Assembly (NCBI GenBank): GCA_024449915.1 | Contig: JAMZAV010005052.1 | Location: forward strand, 53,876-117,875 | Reading direction: 5' to 3' | Origin: Sweltsa coloradensis | Taxonomy: Eukaryota > Arthropoda > Insecta > Plecoptera > Chloroperlidae | Length of the DNA stretch: 64,000 nucleotides | Shown here: one piece after another, positions 34,211 through 44,746 of the stretch | Position numbering within the stretch: position 1 is the first letter of the stretch | How the letters are laid out: the number at the start of each line of letters is the position of its first letter | Position numbers and translations under genes: made by a program | Notes under the pieces: generated by a model | What the model was told of the DNA's origin: nothing | The model's database searches: none | The model's input: only the letters and a program-made list of their open reading frames with translations

Positions 34211-34940
34211 ATTTTCACCTTCACCACCACCACCACTCGTCGTCAACATAGTCTCCCACCGAACGGGATATTCCTTTAACAAAATTTATAATGCCAAAGC
34301 AAGCGCAAGGTGAAGAAAAAAATCAATATTTTCTAACTGTTAATGAACTCAGTTAATATACCAAACATATCCAGTTCGTACACCGTCTTATGAGGTAGAT
34401 GTTTGTGGTTCTAAATAGATGATCCAATGCAACTCAAGACGATGAGTGGATGTGGTGGAATGGAGAGTAGGCCTACGTTAGATTATTATACTTATAATGT
34501 CATCGAGCCCGCGTCCCTTTGGTGCCATAATATGCTTATCATACCTGCGCACTATGTGTGAACCACCATGAATGGCATCTTATATTATAAATGAAATAAA
34601 ATGCATGCTCGATAAATAAAATTACTTCCTAAATGATCAAGACTGTCCGCGGCTGCGACACAGATCCGAAGCGCACGACTCCTATAAATAATACCGATAA
34701 TTAGATCGAATCCTAAATAAGATATGGAAATTTCGAATTGTTATGATCTTGATAAATCATGATCATGTCCAATACATTCAAAGAGACAGTAAACATCTAA
34801 CTCAACTCCAAAAGTACCAAGAAATCATAATAATCTAATAGTATTAAAATTACTCGTTTAATCCTTTACAATATGACACTGACTGTACAATAATGGCTTC
34901 TCGGCATGAGGATTGTTTAAAACACGCCCTAGACCCGACT
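34211..34940. other. AT-rich DNA without gene
   Basis: No motif or open frame of note. Confidence 0.5.
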
Positions 34941-34949
34941 TGAAACATA

Positions 34950-35357
34950 AAACTGCAGAAAGCGCCACCGGTCGGAGGTGGAATCACATTTTTCAACCGC
35001 TTGTAGACCTTCCGTGCTCCCATGATAGCATCGAAATGGCTGAACCGAAAATTATGATATTTTGGGAGAAGTTAGATAATTGTATGATGTTTGCAACGTA
35101 TTGATCAGAATGTACTTTTATTCCCCCATTTTCCACCAAAAAAATCAAGAAGTACGTCAAATTTTCCAAATTTCACGTATTTTCTTGATTTTTTGGGCAG
35201 AAAATGGGTGAAAAAAAGTACATTCTGATCAATACGTTGCAAACATTATTCAATTATCTAACTTCTCTAAAAATTGCATAATTTTCGGTCCAGCCATTTC
35301 GATGTTATCACGGGAGCACGAAACCATTACATTTTTGTCAAATTTTAGCTTGAAAGA
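34950..35357. repeat. foldback element, single palindromic unit
   Basis: CAACCGCTTGTAGACC through CAGAATGTAC (34998-35115) is inverted at 35217-35331, around a centre containing AATCAAGAA/TTCTTGATT. It is the same sequence as the array at 29.8-31.2 kb and truncates the C-terminus of the adjacent hAT exon. Confidence 0.85.
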
Positions 35358-35985
35358 GACACCTTAAGAATTTTACTCGCAACTTGCGATAGTGACACGT
35401 GGGAACAAAAAGCATTTCACCAAACATGTCCTTCCATTTTTGTTGATGCCGTCCAGAGATATTCCTTTGCAAAGACTCCAGATTTTAGCTGATACTGCCC
35501 AAGTTCAGCCATCAAAGTTTCTTCATCAATATTGTCTGCCTTTGTAGCCACTTCACAGATAAATGCAGCTGCATCAACTTTATCATCAGATGATAAATGT
35601 TCACCTGTATAATAAGGGTCCATCAGGTTTGCTGCTTTGTGTACATCTTGAAGGCAAAAGTCTTTTCGCAACTTTAATATATCAAAAAGCTTCTTCTGCT
35701 CGTGCTTGAGACATGGTGCATTTTTTACATGCTCTTCGAAGGACAATGATAGCTTGCTGAAAATCTTGCATGTGAGGCTCATTTGTGGCTTGTCGGCCTC
35801 AATTACAGTGATCCACGATGCAATGGGTTTTAGCAAAAGATACAAATGCTGTGCCTTGTCTCAAAATACATCACTTAATATGGACCTCTTGGCATTTGCA
35901 GATATATCCTTTTCACATCGTTCGTCTATGTTGACGGCACGTATGGCAGCTTTATTCTTAAGGGCAATCCCTAGACCCAAATATG
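35358..35985 (-). pseudogene. hAT transposase-like C-terminal exon
   Basis: After a good acceptor (CTGCAATCTTTAG at about 35986) the minus strand reads KSYLGLGIALKNKAAIRAVN, then after a stop LYLLLKPIASWITVIEADKP, SFEEHVKNAPCLKHEQKK, DVHKAANLMDPYYTGEHLS, and after a frameshift near 35418 SQVASKIL. This is the C-terminal half of hAT-superfamily transposases (LLKPI-x2-WI, AANLMDP) leading to the dimerisation region. A TGA replaces the expected Trp before DKAQHLY. The conserved end is lost to the foldback element. Dead transposon gene or relic of a domesticated one. Confidence 0.8.
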
Positions 35986-35999
35986 ATTTCTAAAGATTG

Positions 36000-36690
36000 C
36001 AGTAAAGACGTCTGAAAAGCAAGTAGAATGTAAGATGGACTTAATAAAGGAGCGGATTATTTTTTTGACGGGACATAACCTCAGAATCAACAATTATATT
36101 CAAATTACTGGAATCAGTTGCTCAAGTTCAAAATTGAATTACCTATGCCCAAGGCCTAATTGTCAGCATTCCTAGGCTAGGCTTAATATTATTAAACTGG
36201 TCCAAAGCCTAGGCCTAGTTTAAATTGCTCCAATATAGCCTAGGATGAGTAGCTAGGCCTAGACTAGACCAAGGCCTTAATACTCAAGAAAAAATACTAG
36301 TTAGAGCCTAGGCTTGACCTTCCTACTCGAGAAAAAAATACTAGGCCTAGGTAGCCTAGGCCTAGATCATAATTATTATTAAATAGGTTGTAGGCTAGGT
36401 CTATTTCTTTACTACTGGCCTGAATAGGCAGGCAGATGTAAACCTAGCAAATATCATTCATATATATACATAGGCCAAGGCTCCATTCAATGTTTAATTT
36501 GTTCATTATTCAATAGGGCCTAGTAGGCCTAGCTCAGTGGCAAGCCTGGACTGATTCAGATTTATAAAGTTCTGTACTTATTACAGCAACTATTATTATC
36601 TGCACTAGCACTACTGGTTGGCCTAGGGGCCTGTATTATTAAATAATATGTTAATCTACTTACCATTAGTAATTTTAGACTTCGTTTTTT
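36000..36690. other. AGGCCTAG-rich intergenic DNA
   Basis: AGGCCTAG or CCTAGGC occurs every few tens of bases between 36150 and 36540, more densely than elsewhere except the array at 37.5 kb. No gene; it lies where the intron between the two hAT pieces would be. GTAAGTAG on the minus strand at about 36664 is a good donor-like site. Confidence 0.5.
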
Positions 36691-36694
36691 TAGG

Positions 36695-36880
36695 TTAAGG
36701 GGTCTTTTACAGACAGGGGAGACTTGGAACAGTATTGTATATGTTTTAGCATACGGGAGGCATTATTTGTTGTTTTCCATTTACAAAACTTACAAGATCT
36801 TTGGTTGTTTTTCAGTGTTTTATCACCATGATCTTTAGTTAAAAAGTACTTGTGTATAACTGAACTCTTTTGAGTCTTAA
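36695..36880 (-). pseudogene. BED-type zinc finger fragment
   Basis: Minus strand reads SSVIHKYFLTKDHGDK, then RSCKFCKWKTTNNASRMLKH and IQYCSKSPLSVKDP before a stop. C-x2-C...H-x4-C is the BED/hAT N-terminal finger, which binds the transposon ends. It lies upstream of the hAT C-terminal exon on the same strand and may have been part of the same spliced gene; the catalytic part between them is not visible. Confidence 0.65.
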
Positions 36881-37111
36881 TCTTGCAAGAAACTTCCTTG
36901 CATCCTCGGAGTCACTGCCTTCTAGGAACTCACAGCCACATGACTCATACTTCTGCACAGTTGGTAAATACAGCCTTCATTAATATAAAATGGAGACTGT
37001 ATTAATCTACAAGGCCACTTGAGAATACTGGAGGCATAATATGTTGATTATTTTATAAAAAATTGATTTGAAATTATTTGAAATATTTCAACCAAAGTGG
37101 TTTGAAATATT

Positions 37112-37290
37112 TCAAACTTCGATCACTACTACTAACCATAAAGCAGTACATGAACATACAACTATACTACATACAACTATTAGACTAAACAATTCATCAC
37201 TGATGAATTGTATAATCTGTTTGCGATTATCTCTGATCTTGGGCACGTACGTTTCTCGCAGAGTTTTTGCGCAGGGAAGGTCTCCGGCTC
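37112..37290 (-). CDS. CGGBP1-like protein, exon 2
   Basis: Acceptor TTTGTTTTGTTTCAG ends at 37291; the exon continues the frame of exon 1 exactly (exon 1 leaves one base, exon 2 supplies two). It reads GAGDLPCAKTLRETYVPKI across the junction, then RDNRKQIIQFISDEL, as in CGGBP1-family proteins, where this follows the IPLEKA segment. A hydrophobic run and stop (37112-37114) follow; this tail could be read-through of a lost donor. Together with exon 1 the protein would have 180 residues, close to human CGGBP1. Confidence 0.65.
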
Positions 37291-37329
37291 CTGAAACAAA
37301 ACAAACATTTGAGTTAGAACATGTTTACC

Positions 37330-37860
37330 TAATTAACTGGTCGAGTTCAGCCGCAGAGGCCTAGCATGGACTAGGCCAAGGCAAGAACAGCATCCAAGCT
37401 TAGGCCAGGAGTAAATCGTAAGCTAGGGGTGCGCGGATAGGTCTTTCCTTGCACCTAGGTCTAAGGGAGGTCTTCATCCGAGCTTAGGTCCTACTGAAAA
37501 CTAAGCAGAAGGCCTAAGCTGAGCCTGCACAAGACTAGGCCTAACCTAGTCTTGTGTAGACCTAGGCCTAGCCTTGTGTAGGCCTAGGCCTAGCCTTGTG
37601 TAGGCCTATGCCTAGCGTTGTGTAGGCCTAGGCCTAGCCTTGTGTAGAGGCCTTGATTAAATGGGAAACTAAGAAAAACTGAAAACTAAGCAGAAGGCCT
37701 AAGCTGAGCCTGCACAAGACTAGGCCTAACCTAGTCTTGTGTAGACCTAGGCCTAGCCTTGTGTAGGCCTAGGCCTAGCCTAGCCTTGTGTAGGCCTAGG
37801 CCTAGCCTTGTGTAGAGGCCTTGATTAAATGGGTCCAGGCCTAGGACTAGGCCCTAAGGG
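37330..37860. repeat. AGGCCTAG tandem array
   Basis: Units of ~22 bp, GTGTAGGCCTAGGCCTAGCC plus TT, repeated about eight times, inside a larger 185-bp duplication that starts CTGAAAACTAAGCAGAAGG at about 37494 and 37679. It lies in the intron of the CGGBP1-like gene. Each unit contains the palindromes AGGCCT and CCTAGG. Confidence 0.9.
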
Positions 37861-37923
37861 CTAGGCTTCCTGTCTCAAGTAAATAGTAAATACTAATTAA
37901 ATGTAGGCTTAATGGTTACGTAC

Positions 37924-38287
37924 CTTGAATATACTTGTTTAAAAAGCCCATGAAGTTAGGATCGTTTGCTTTTTCCAGAGGAATGTTGGATTGTAACAGC
38001 GCGTTTGTGAAATCCAAAGCTAACTGTTGCTTCTCGATGCGAGCTTTGTTTCCGTGTTGAATCGAGTCCTGGATTGAAATTTGTCTTTGTTGTTGTGCTA
38101 GAGAATTGTTTTTCTTTCGTTTGTGAGTTTCGTTTTCCACATGCTTTTTGCAAGTATCTCGCCGGATCCAATCTATTCTGCAGTTGCAATGTTTGCACAT
38201 CATAACTCTCGTTTTTTTATCGAAAACATAAAAACCTTCCGACTTGAACTCACTTTCACGGTCAAAAATCGATAGAACCTTAGGCAT
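37924..38287 (-). CDS. CGGBP1-like protein, exon 1
   Basis: An uninterrupted 121-codon exon from ATG (38287). Residues ~10-60 hold a BED-like C2H2 finger: CKHCNC, then HVENETHKRKK; residues ~95-121 read LDFTNALLQSNIPLEKANDP and FLNKYIQG. This pairing is that of CGG triplet repeat-binding protein 1, a hAT-derived nuclear DNA-binding protein. The exon ends at a strong donor, CAAG|GTACGT, and phase matches exon 2 at 37290. No stops or frameshifts are seen, unlike the neighbouring transposon genes. It could still be one gene of a hAT-like transposon rather than a host gene. Confidence 0.75.
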
Positions 38288-38985
38288 TTTTTACAACCGA
38301 GTGTACACACCACGATGGAAAACACGCTGATGACGCTGCACTTGCAATGAGCACTCGCAAAGTCGCAGTTTACACCACGGATCGCACAGAGTCCACGGCC
38401 TTCTTGATGCCTATTTTTTTCGACTTTCGATATTACCTCGATCGGTCGGTAAAAGTTGGTCGATCAAGTAGTTTTTTTTAAAAGTCGATTATTTTTACGC
38501 GAGACCGCAAAATTCTGTCAAAATTACTTAAAATTATGCATTTTGATTGATTTTTCCCGTTTTTCGGTATAAAAATTCGCGTTTTGGCACCAATGTGTTA
38601 AATTTCGCGGGAAAATTCAAAATCGGTATAATTTCGCGAAAAGTCGTGAACGTTATTTAATAGGCCAAACTGCTATATGTCGACAATTATTGAAAAAATT
38701 GAGATTGGATTACATTTGTGGAATTTCGTGAAAACATGCTTCACGAAAATTTCATGTCCCTATTCATCAGTGACAAATAGTTCGACGGGATCGTCTTTAT
38801 CAGTAACATTTTCCTGTAAACCTGGATCACCAGTATGGGCATTGATAACACCTCGACGCCATGTCAGATTTCGCCCACTGAACATTTTTGACATCGATGC
38901 CGTTCCTGTTCCCGCCCCCACCACTGTCCACAGAGCCACAACTGGTACTGCCACTGTTCACAGACCCACCCACCACTATCACTCT
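38288..38985. other. 5' flank of the CGGBP1-like gene
   Basis: No TATA box is evident directly upstream of the exon. From 38430 the sequence is AT-rich with several AAATTCGCG-like words. A 124-codon plus-strand frame (38677-39051) runs into the SINE and looks like chance. Confidence 0.4.
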
Positions 38986-38989
38986 GTCT

Positions 38990-39325
38990 TCCAAACCAAC
39001 TCGCAACCTTCTTGTGGTTTGACAGGTGAGAAGGGGAGAATCACTCCCTAAAACTAATGGCGAGCTCTGGGTCGTCGTCGGGGAACTTTCCCCTTCCCTT
39101 TGACTACCTCCCCGACGGCGACGACAATGACAACACGGACGGATGATGACACAGACGGAGACGACCACGACGTGGGGGAACCTCTTCCCTCCCCATACGC
39201 CTGTGGCTGGTTCTGACCAGCACAGGCCTGTCCACCCCTTGGTACCCATACGTCCCTCCCTTCGTCTCTATTAGCCAAGTTGCATAAATATGAGACGTTA
39301 AGCAATATCCAATCAATCAATTTTA
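38990..39325 (+). mobile_element. SINE copy, near full length
   Basis: CCAAACCAACTCGCAACCTT to CATAAATATGAGACGTTAAG and CAATCAATCAA. An internal deletion removes the CCCCGCGTCATCCCTT block (replaced by GGTACC). Confidence 0.88.
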
Positions 39326-39770
39326 GGCCTAGGCTTAGCCAAGAGATATTAAATACCGGTACACAAAGGCCTAGCCGAGTCAAAGCCAGTCTCTGTCCAG
39401 GAGAGATTACTCTTGAAGTATTACATTTCTTCTTTAGTTTATGTTTTACTAGATTCAGCAACTCTTCGTATGTAGTGGACGTCATTCTTATGTATTTAAA
39501 AAACATTTCTGGGTCCCCATTTTTCATTTCTTGAAATTGATTGTAATATTCCCCAAGGATGTCACTTTTTTGGTTTCTGGGCCAAACGCTTTAACGCCAA
39601 GCTCTTCTCAATTTAGGCCTATGTAGCCGTATATGCTTATAGTAGGCGGCAGCAGCAACCACTATATGATGTTGAAGACAGTTGCATAACCATCTGCGTC
39701 CATCTTATCAGTTATATTACAATCTCACAATGGACAATGGACTAAAGTCCAAAACTTAAAAAACTTCTGA
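39326..39770. other. unassigned DNA
   Basis: An 84-codon plus-strand frame and a partly overlapping minus frame are open (39280-39534); no motif recognised. The last ~80 bases may be the body of the adjacent tRNA-like SINE. Confidence 0.35.
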
Positions 39771-39842
39771 CTTTGGCGGGAATCGAACCCTGGACCTTCT
39801 GCATTGGAAGCAGATACGCTAAACACAAGACCAACGAGCCAC
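39771..39842 (-). mobile_element. tRNA-like sequence (SINE head or tRNA pseudogene)
   Basis: The minus strand has box A-like TGGCTCGTTGGTC, a perfect 5-bp anticodon stem TCTGC-TTCCAAT-GCAGA (anticodon CCA) and box B GGTTCGATTCC. The acceptor stem does not pair, so a working tRNA is unlikely. Confidence 0.65.
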
Positions 39843-40201
39843 ACATGTAAGTTATACCGTGTCAAAGTTTTTTACTATATAATTTATTATGTTTAAGGGG
39901 AAAAGCCACTGCAAATGACCCTATACAAACTTTTTTTGACTAATTTTTTTTCGCATATTATTTTATTATATTCTTTGGTTTGTGTGAAAATATATCCTAC
40001 CTGTCTAAAAAAGCTTTTATCGATAATAAATTAGTGACATATGTATATATATATCAATGTAATGTAGTTTTCGTTTTTTATATATTAAGTTGTATTGGCC
40101 CTGGAGAAGATGAATTAAATTTCATCGAAACGTTGGCCTAATGTAAATAAACGTGGCATTATAACCGAAAAACCTAGTTCATTAATATATATATATATAT
40201 G
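39843..40201. other. AT-rich DNA with Penelope-like 3' motif
   Basis: No gene. GAAGATGAATTAAATTTCAT followed by CGAAACGTTGGCC at about 40109-40140 has the same layout (GAAGAT, small hairpin, CGAAACGTTGG) as the inverted-repeat element that follows. Confidence 0.4.
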
Positions 40202-40602
40202 TGCAGACATTGTATTTTTGGGTAGTCCGTGTGGTTTTATTATTAGTTCCAACGTTTCGACAACAAGAGTTGACAAGAGGAAGAAAACTCAACAAGAACC
40301 CCTTGAGCCATCTACTCGTACGCTGAAGTCATCTAAAAAGTAATAGAGTGTGTTGATGTCTTCACAGTTTTTAAAATATCTGGATGTTCATAATATGTTG
40401 TCATTAGTACCTATGTTTTCTAAGCTTTTTGGGTTTTTTTGTCTTTGTATCCAGTTGCAGTGTTTGTTAAGAAGTAAGGTTTTGTTTGTTTGATATTGTT
40501 TTTATGTTTTAAATTTCCTTGAAGATGGGCAGGGAGAACTGCCCGAAAACGTTGGAACTAATAATAAAACCACACGGACTACCCGAAAATACAATGTCTG
40601 CA
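40202..40602. mobile_element. 401-bp inverted-repeat element, possibly Penelope-derived
   Basis: Arms 40202-40257 and 40547-40602 are reverse complements with one mismatch (TGCAGACATTGTATTTTTGG to AACGTTT). Beside the right arm is GAAGAT-GGGCAG-ggagaa-CTGCCC-GAAAACGTTGG. Such GAAGAT/hairpin/GAAACG motifs next to terminal repeats recall Penelope-like elements with degenerate hammerhead ribozymes. No reverse transcriptase here. Confidence 0.6.
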
Positions 40603-40686
40603 TATTCAATCCGTGAAAGTCTGCGATATAACATATATATATATATTATCCATCACCGCAGAATCCCCATCTACAATATATATTAC

Positions 40687-41925
40687 ATGACGGAGTTGAA
40701 ATTACGACATTGTTCCGAAAATGTTGAGAACTTTTCTCCACATAAAAATGTGGACCCAATTTTAATTGCTTTTAAGAGAGGGATTAATGCAGTTATCAAG
40801 ATCCAGTGCTCGCCTTTTATGGTCAAGCGTTTTCGCATCGTTTAGCTGGTATGCCGACGATCTGATAGAACTGGAGTGACCGGCCAACGTAAAACAATTA
40901 ATCTTTCAAACATATCGATGATTGAGTTCCATCGTGTTTTACAGTGCTGAATAAGTTTCAATGGTATTTTTTCTTTACGTTTGGGTGTCCGGCTTCGTCT
41001 TCCTCTTCGGCGTGTTCATCTGCTGCCATGCTGACTTGCACGCGTTTCAGCTCTTGCGTGGCAGCAGGACTATGGCTAAAGTGGCCTACGAGCCGACTTG
41101 TCGCATTAACAGCACAGGCGATTGGATTTGTGGCGACCTTGGCGTTCGTGCCCATTGCTGCATTGACACACAGAATGAGGTGTGTGTGCAGCACAAGGGA
41201 CATCGTCCCAACGTATCAGTAACGTGTTGTGCGATAGTTAGCACATAATCCCATTTTCATGGACAACTGCAGATACTTGAGTATATATTTCCCATTCCTT
41301 GGCGACGTTCTTTAACACTTGGCACAAATACTCGGCAGTGTGTCGTTCGGTTAAATGCTCAGTCACCAACTCTGGGGTTTTGAATATTCCCAATCTTTTG
41401 TAATGTACGAACATGTCACTGTACTGCAAGAAAGCTGTCGCTAGCTAATGATGACCAAGCATCAGTCGTTAGTGCGATGGACTGGCCCTTTAGCTCAAGC
41501 ATACCTTCTTTTATTTTATTTTTAATATTTTCCTCGTGCTTTGCTATGACGGCAGACACAGTTTCATGACATGGAACTTTATACAACGGTTCCGCGTACA
41601 ACATAAACTTACGAAATGAAGAACTTTTGCTAAAGTTCAATGGCAGATTGCTCTCGGCAATCATGTCCGCAAGAAGGGTGTGATTTGATTTTGCCACGTA
41701 TCATTGCAAGGCCGACCAGCAGTAAATACACCCGCTTCCAGAGTCCGTTGACCCGATGAAGAACCAGGGACAACAGTATCAAGTTTTTTATGTACCGATT
41801 TTAAATGTTTAACCATTGAGCTGGTTGACGACCAATCGAACTTTAACTCATTTTGCACAGATTGCATTTAACTGTAGTTCCATTAACACTTTTTGTAAAA
41901 TCTTTCCAAACACTACTTTTTTTTT
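40687..41925 (-). pseudogene. hAT transposase (ZBED-like)
   Basis: In order on the minus strand: BED finger (SSVWKDFTKSVNGTTVKCNL C, then after a frameshift STSSMVKHLKSVHKK), MIAESNLPLNFSKSSSFRKF, MLELKGQSIALTTDAWSS (first catalytic Asp in TTDAWSS), ERHTAEYLCQVLKNVAKEWE, TQVSAVVHENG, LCVNAAMGTNAKVATN, SRLVGHFSHSPAATQELK, LIQHCKTRWNSIIDMFERL (CKTRWNS) and ITALIPLLKAIKIGSTFLCG. This is a ZBED-type hAT transposase with at least five frameshifts, lacking the C-terminal dimerisation end. It acts in the nucleus on hAT termini; this copy is dead. Confidence 0.9.
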
Positions 41926-42014
41926 AAATTATCCTAAGTCACAAATCATATAGCCGACATAGGCCAAATCCTTCTAGGATAATAGTACTCCCCCAAATAA
42001 ATTTGTTACATATC

Positions 42015-42545
42015 TAGGGAAAGGATGTTCAGGACATCTTCTTTTTTTCTATTGGTAAATGCATGTCTGAAAAATAGTTTTAAGTATGTTTCAAGTGTTA
42101 GGGATGCCAAAAATATGCATTTTATTTTGCCTTAAAATGCCTATTTACATCATTTCATGAGTAAAGGTCCTTTTTGGGCATTTTTAAGGTAATATTGTCC
42201 TATTTTTGTATAATTTGCTCAAACGGATGCAAAACGTGCGAGTGTGAGTGCAGTGTCGAGCTTATATGAAATTAAATTAAAATGTTAAAATTATGTTTTT
42301 CATTTTCATCTTGTGTTTAATATATCGACAAAACTATCCCCCCCCCCTTTTCAATGAAACAATGACCTTTCAATGAAAATATATTGGTGTAACTGTAATA
42401 AAACATTGCTGAAAGTAGAAAATAATAGAATGCGATTAAATTCAATAGGTCCTTTTTTGTTTTTTATGTCCTTTTTTTGCTGTTGTAAAGGAACTATTTG
42501 CCTGCCTTTTTCGCACTTTGAAAGGTCCTGAACATCCGCTCCCTA
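42015..42545. mobile_element. 531-bp MITE-like element with TIRs
   Basis: Left end TAGGGAAAGGATGTTCAGGA and right end, reversed, TAGGGAGCGGATGTTCAGGA match at 18 of 20. The interior (GCATTTTATTTTGCC, AAAATGCC) is non-coding. The flanking 8 bases do not match, so the superfamily is uncertain; hAT is likely given the ~530-bp size and neighbours. Confidence 0.65.
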
Positions 42546-42585
42546 CGTATAAGTGTAATTTTTCTACATTACATTGAGGTAAATC

Positions 42586-42868
42586 GGGCCATCAAATTCC
42601 AACTCGCAACCTTCTCGTGGTTTGTCCCGTGATTAGGGAGTTCTTCTCCTGAAACTAATGGCGAGCTCTGGGTCGTCGTCGGGGAACTTTCCCCTCCCCT
42701 TTGACTCCCCTGCCCGACGGCGACACAATGACAACACGGACCGATGATGACACAGACGGAGACGACCACGACGTGGGGGAACCCTGCCCTCCCCATACGC
42801 TTGTGGCTGGTCTGACCAGCACAGGCCTGTCCACCCCTTGTCCCCCGCGTCATCCCTTACGTCCCCTT
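42586..42868 (+). mobile_element. SINE copy with intact 5' end, 3' truncated
   Basis: Begins GGGCCATCAAATTCCAACTC, agreeing with the 5' end fixed by the target duplication at 25.36 kb; ends at CCCTTACGTCCCC without the tail. Confidence 0.9.
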
Positions 42869-43119
42869 AGTAGCATCACCTATTATGTTGGACCTTGTCA
42901 AGAGGAGAAGTTATTATGTTACTTTAGAGAGGAGAAAATCGAGGGTATAAAACCAATTCGCCCACAAGGCGCATCAATCACTCTAGATTATTATGATCAC
43001 TTATTCATTCGTCTACTTGAGACATAAGCTTTGATGTTGTCGGAGAACAGTTGGAATCATTTCGAACCATCGCATTATCCCCTATAACTGTTGTTAAGTG
43101 ATCTCTGTGGATCTCTTAA

Positions 43120-43760
43120 AGGGGTATTTAACCGCTAAACTCAAAAAATATATTTCATTCAGGCTAACTAGTAATGAATTAAGCAACTATCAGAAAAATT
43201 ATTGGGGCCACCATGACCTCCCAAAAAATTGTCAAACATGACATTTTTCGAGCTAGGTCCCATTGGCAAAAATCTCCCATAAGAAATAACACGGGGACGA
43301 TCTTTGAGCCCCGTGAACTTGGAGGATTATGATTCAAAAAAATATTGGCCATTATCGACGTACTCGACAGCCTTTTCTGTAAATTCTCTATATGTTGTTT
43401 TGTAATTTGGGCAAGTTGTTTGGTTAAAATATGCTGATTACCAAGATGAGGTGTGATTTGGAATGAATATTTGTGCGTGTTGAGGGTATATTTGGGCACA
43501 GTTTCAAGACACGATGTTTGTAAAGGGGCATTTTAGATTGGTGCTATTGCTCTGGTATCTTGTGGACCAAAAAGAAGCAGGTTAAAGCCGATTTAGGAAA
43601 TTTTCCAAAACAACAATTTTGCCATTTTCTGGATCAAAAAAATTAAAAAAAATAGTGTTAAATCACAGTTACAAGATATAATTTTTTAAACGGTCATTTA
43701 AGTGTAGTGTTGTGCTATAGATCACGTGGTAAAAAAATAATTTTTGAGTTTTTAGCCCCT
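43120..43760 (+). mobile_element. 641-bp MITE with TTAA target site
   Basis: TTAA (43116-43119) precedes AGGGGTATTTAACCGCTAAA and TTAA (43761-43764) follows a right end whose reverse is AGGGGCTAAAAACTCAAAAA. TTAA duplication and ~28-bp imperfect TIRs starting AGGGG fit piggyBac-type non-autonomous elements. A 106-codon minus frame inside is repeated in the second copy but has no known motif. Confidence 0.75.
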
Positions 43761-43919
43761 TTAACCTGTTTTTTATTCCACCTTTTATTATAAGTATGCT
43801 ATGGTCAGTAACGTTGGGTGTATTTAATACCTCAACTCTAATATTGCCACAATCTGTTACTACCCAATCGATAAGCGTTCTTCCTCACATTAGTGATCTC
43901 TAGTATAATCCTAAACAAC

Positions 43920-44690
43920 ATGCTTGCATCCATTATCTGCGAAATATAGCATCGTCGCGATGAACCTCACTACATTTTTAAATATAGCTCGCAACCAATT
44001 TTTATACATCTTGGAGATCCATGTGCTAGTGTCATCATACGATTTTGAATAATTTCCATGTACTTGACGTGCAACATCGATATGACCTCGCCGCCCCGCA
44101 CCTTTTGACTGCCATCTACACCTGCTACAGTACACACAGCGCAGCGGCAGTCTCGCAGTCGGTCAGTTGTTCTTGTCGGAGGTGGACGTGTTTTGTCTTC
44201 GTTCTGTTCTTGTTCGGTCTCCACAGTACAAGGAGTTGGCTTCTGTTACTACTGAATGTGTTTTGTTTTGTGTGTGTTACCGTTACTAGGATGTCTGTTC
44301 TGTCCAGACTGAAAGTTTTTTTTTTTTACTTCTTTTTCTCTATTGCTTGTCAGTCAAGTGCTTGTTATCTCAGTATTTCGCCCCGTTTGTTCCGTCCATA
44401 CAGCCCGTGAGGTTTATGTTGGTCAGGGTGATATAGCTCGTGTTACTGCTGCGTGTGTTGTTTCAGCAAGTCTTGGCTGTTGTTTCCTCACATTGTTCTG
44501 TTAAATGTTTGTTAACTTCAGGAGGTTGTCTGTTCTGTCCAGAATGGAAGGTGTCCTTTGCTTTTATTCTTCCATGCTTGTCAGGTAATGTCTTGTTAAG
44601 ACGCACACAGAATAACATCTGTGTAGTGTGTGCCTTCCCTTGTACTGAAGGTACGACCCCCTACTTTCTCGTCGGGAGAAGGTTGTGTTT
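43920..44690 (+). repeat. repeat B copy
   Basis: GTCGCGATGAACCTCACTAC, CAACATCGATATGACCTCGC, CACAGTACAAGGAGTTGGCT, CAGGAGGTTGTCTGTTCTGT and GCTTGTCAGGTAATG in order; this is the most complete copy and includes an internal repeat of its 3' half (44281-44400 versus 44515-44600). Confidence 0.75.
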
Positions 44691-44694
44691 CTGG

Positions 44695-44746
44695 GATTCC
44701 CCCAGTAATCACGGGCCAAACCACGAGAATGTTGCGAGTTGGATTT
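44695..44746 (-). mobile_element. SINE head fragment, inverted
   Basis: CCCAGTAATCACGGGCCAAA, CCACGAGAATGTTGCGAGTT and GGATTTGATG form the reverse complement of the first ~50 bases of the SINE family. Nothing of the body remains. Confidence 0.8.

Noticed and set aside
37330..37860. Possible CRISPR-like or telomeric array
   Set aside because: No spacers of constant length, and the unit is a satellite built of AGGCCT/CCTAGG; this is eukaryotic DNA.
36695..38287. One single gene made of the CGGBP1-like exons, the BED fragment and the hAT C-terminal exon
   Set aside because: The BED fragment has its own stop and a second zinc finger would be unusual; splice phases could not be matched, so they are listed separately.
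39771..39842. Functional tRNA-Trp (anticodon CCA)
   Set aside because: Anticodon and T arms look good but the acceptor stem does not pair and the D arm is irregular.
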